Of a DNA stretch of 64,000 nucleotides, positions 62,549-64,000 are shown piece by piece. The translations under genes and the position numbers were made by a program. Each line of letters opens with the position of its first letter. The stretch's first letter is position 1. The stretch lies in NCBI RefSeq assembly GCF_000583655.1, contig NZ_BAKI01000001.1:120663-184662 (forward strand), given 5' to 3'. The notes under the pieces were generated by a model. That model was not told the origin of the DNA. It worked only from the letters and a program-made list of their open reading frames with translations, and ran no database searches. The DNA is from Lentilactobacillus farraginis DSM 18382 = JCM 14108. Lineage in GTDB: Bacteria; Bacillota; Bacilli; Lactobacillales; Lactobacillaceae.

Positions 62549-62735
62549 TAAAAAACGCCCCCGGTACCTGCAAAAACAAGTACCAGGGGCGTTTGTCATA
62601 AACGCGGTTCCACCCAAGTTCTACAATTCATCCTTGAATTGCCTTTCAACGCAGATAAAGGATGCAGCCTTTGTAATTCGCCATAATAATCGTATCGACT
62701 TTCAGCGGTTGCCGACTCTCTTTTCATTAACTATT
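62549..62735 (-). promoter_or_regulatory. T-box riboswitch of the amino acid permease
   Basis: Core GGGTGGAACCGCG (62615-62603, minus strand) followed by a terminator (62592-62555: acgcccctggtac / gtaccgggggcgt then T). The upstream stem I region shows GCGAATTACAAAGG near 62680; TAC (Tyr) followed by A is a possible specifier, with ACA (Thr) the alternative. I cannot fold stem I firmly. Confidence 0.85.
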
Positions 62736-62877
62736 TAGTATACGGATTCATGAACAATTGTCAAGCATATATAGACAAAGAATATTTAGCGCATGATATT
62801 TGAAATTCGAACGAAATTATAGTAGGTTAGAACCAATAAAAGTAAAAGGTACTTTAATATTCGGGAGGTCGATTAAA

Positions 62878-63435
62878 ATGGCATCACATACCGCACTGTT
62901 AATAATTGATTACACAAATGATTTTGTCGCTGACAAGGGAGCGTTATCCTGCGGGCTGCCAGGACAAAAACTGGCACCAAAAATTGTTGACTTGGCTGAT
63001 AAATTTGTTTCGAATGGCGACTGGGTTATTTTCCCAACCGACGTTCATACACCCAACGACCCTTATCATCCTGAAACCAAGCTTTTTCCGCCCCACAACG
63101 TCCGAAACACTTGGGGCCGAGAATTTTATGGCCCGGTTGCAAAGTGGTATCAGCAAAATAAAGGCCAGGAAAAAGTTTATATGTATGACAAAACCCGTTA
63201 CAGCGCTTTTGCCGGCACAGATTTGGATTTGAGAATGCGTGAACGCCACGTTGATACACTTCACCTGGTTGGTGTCTGCACCGATATTTGCGTGCTGCAT
63301 ACTGCCGTTGACGCCTATAATTTAAACTACAATCTTGTGATTCATCAAAAGGGAGTCGCAGCTTTAGGACCAGAAGGCCAAACTTGGGCACTGGACCACT
63401 TCAAGAATGTTTTGGGTGCCAGTGTTGTTGACTAA
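62878..63435 (+). CDS. pncA: Nicotinamidase / isochorismatase family hydrolase
   Basis: 185 residues. Triad residues are visible: Asp in LIIDYTNDF, Lys in YDKTRYSAF and Cys in GVCTDICVLHTA. This is the pattern of nicotinamidase PncA, which deamidates nicotinamide in NAD salvage. Start at 62878 follows GGGAGG. A different isochorismatase-like amidase is possible. Confidence 0.85.
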   Translation: MASHTALLIIDYTNDFVADKGALSCGLPGQKLAPKIVDLADKFVSNGDWVIFPTDVHTPNDPYHPETKLFPPHNVRNTWGREFYGPVAKWYQQNKGQEKVYMYDKTRYSAFAGTDLDLRMRERHVDTLHLVGVCTDICVLHTAVDAYNLNYNLVIHQKGVAALGPEGQTWALDHFKNVLGASVVD

Positions 63436-63602
63436 TCAAGTCTGATTCACCCATTGGTTTAGAATGCCCTTTGCAAAATTCCTCTTTTTATTGTTTAATT
63501 GTTCTCGAAGAGATTTTTCGACCTCGATGATCAAAACAATTTTCTTCTCCGCAACGTCAGTCAATACAAATTGACGATTGTGTGAATAAGGAGGAACAGT
63601 GT

Positions 63603-63965
63603 ATGAGCGATAAGTTACCAACCTATAACCACGATCAATGGCAAAAGGCCAAGGACGCGGTTTTAGAAGAATATGAAGATTATAAGCAGCTGTTGCGGCG
63701 CCAAGGCGTCGACTACACTATCAAGAATGCCCGTAAGCTGCTGATCTATCAAGACCTGGTTGCTGAATGGCAGCATAAATTAGACACTGTCATTACCGAT
63801 TTGGAAGATAATATATTCGCTCTCAGTGTCTTTAATGATTTAAAAAAACGCAAAGTCAGTTCGCTTTTGGAGCGCGGTTATACGCATATTTCAAACTGGC
63901 CGGACTTCAACCCCAGTCCGTTGGCCCTTTGGCTTGAACTGGAAGAAGACGAAGCCATGGCTTAA
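63603..63965 (+). CDS. Protein of unknown function
   Basis: 120 residues, strongly helical and charged (EEYEDYKQLLRRQ). Starts at 63603 after AAGGAGG; an upstream in-frame codon at 63582 overlaps that site. No family recognised; the gene ends 35 bases before the window end. Confidence 0.65.
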   Translation: MSDKLPTYNHDQWQKAKDAVLEEYEDYKQLLRRQGVDYTIKNARKLLIYQDLVAEWQHKLDTVITDLEDNIFALSVFNDLKKRKVSSLLERGYTHISNWPDFNPSPLALWLELEEDEAMA

Positions 63966-64000
63966 AAGATTAATCGGATTTGTCAAACCAAATTTTAAAG

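Noticed and set aside
63436..63621. 61-residue minus-strand frame between pncA and the last gene
   Set aside because: Its start lies inside the next gene's start region and it has no ribosome-binding site; a shadow is more likely, though the C-terminal half has a coding-like look.

Overview
The window looks like a chromosomal segment of a low-to-medium G+C lactic acid bacterium of the Lactobacillaceae, probably a heterofermentative member such as Lentilactobacillus or a close relative. This rests on the gene order upp-atpBEFHAGDC-DUF1146-murA, the SMK-box upstream of metK, T-box leaders, murT-gatD, and an L-Lys/D-Asp type peptidoglycan locus. The genus is inference. Almost every gene is ordinary housekeeping. 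I see no prophage, insertion sequence or CRISPR array.

Layout. 1-8.3 kb (minus): murA, DUF1146 and the complete F1Fo ATP synthase operon. 8.6-14.3 kb (minus): upp, glyA, a Sua5-type threonylcarbamoyl-AMP synthase, prmC, prfA, tdk. 14.5-16.5 kb (plus): murT-gatD, which amidates D-Glu of lipid II. 16.6-21 kb: a serine hydrolase, small unknown proteins, a secreted matrixin-like metalloprotease, divergent tRNA-Glu(CTC) and tRNA-Gln(CTG), and a candidate small RNA. 21.4-26.8 kb (minus): asnB-murE-ATP-grasp ligase-racemase, read as a peptidoglycan stem and crossbridge operon (L-Lys addition, D-Asp supply, D-Asp attachment, amidation). 27-31.4 kb: universal stress protein, OhrR-type regulator, a membrane protein, tRNA-Leu(CAG), a cryptic short transcription unit and an aldehyde dehydrogenase. 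31.5-40.8 kb (minus): a dense island of hydrolases (beta-lactamase fold, NlpC/P60, P1/DmpA, C39, CPBP, S53 sedolisin) with an L-Ala-D/L-Glu epimerase homologue and an orphan peptide-binding lipoprotein. It resembles an enlarged murein-peptide salvage locus. 40.9-51.6 kb: mscL, a GH65 phosphorylase with pgmB, HAD phosphatase, deoxynucleoside kinase, stress protein, pepV, nnrD and an acyltransferase. 51.7-64 kb: T-box-leuS, PAP2 phosphatase, mnmM-like methyltransferase, MFS exporter, SMK-box-metK, unknown membrane and small proteins, corA, T-box-controlled amino acid permease, nicotinamidase, and a small conserved-looking protein at the edge.

Cell-envelope work is the common thread: murA, murE, murT-gatD, the D-Asp/asnB operon and the muropeptide island all build, modify or recycle peptidoglycan.

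A caution dominates interpretation. Twelve genes, including essential ones (murA, atpD, atpG, atpH, asnB, leuS, metK), are broken by a single frame change, and in each case restoring one base (two in leuS) gives a full-length normal protein. Several lie in homopolymers. The simplest reading is base-deletion errors in a long-read assembly, not real pseudogenes. These genes are annotated below as full-length CDS with the break position given.
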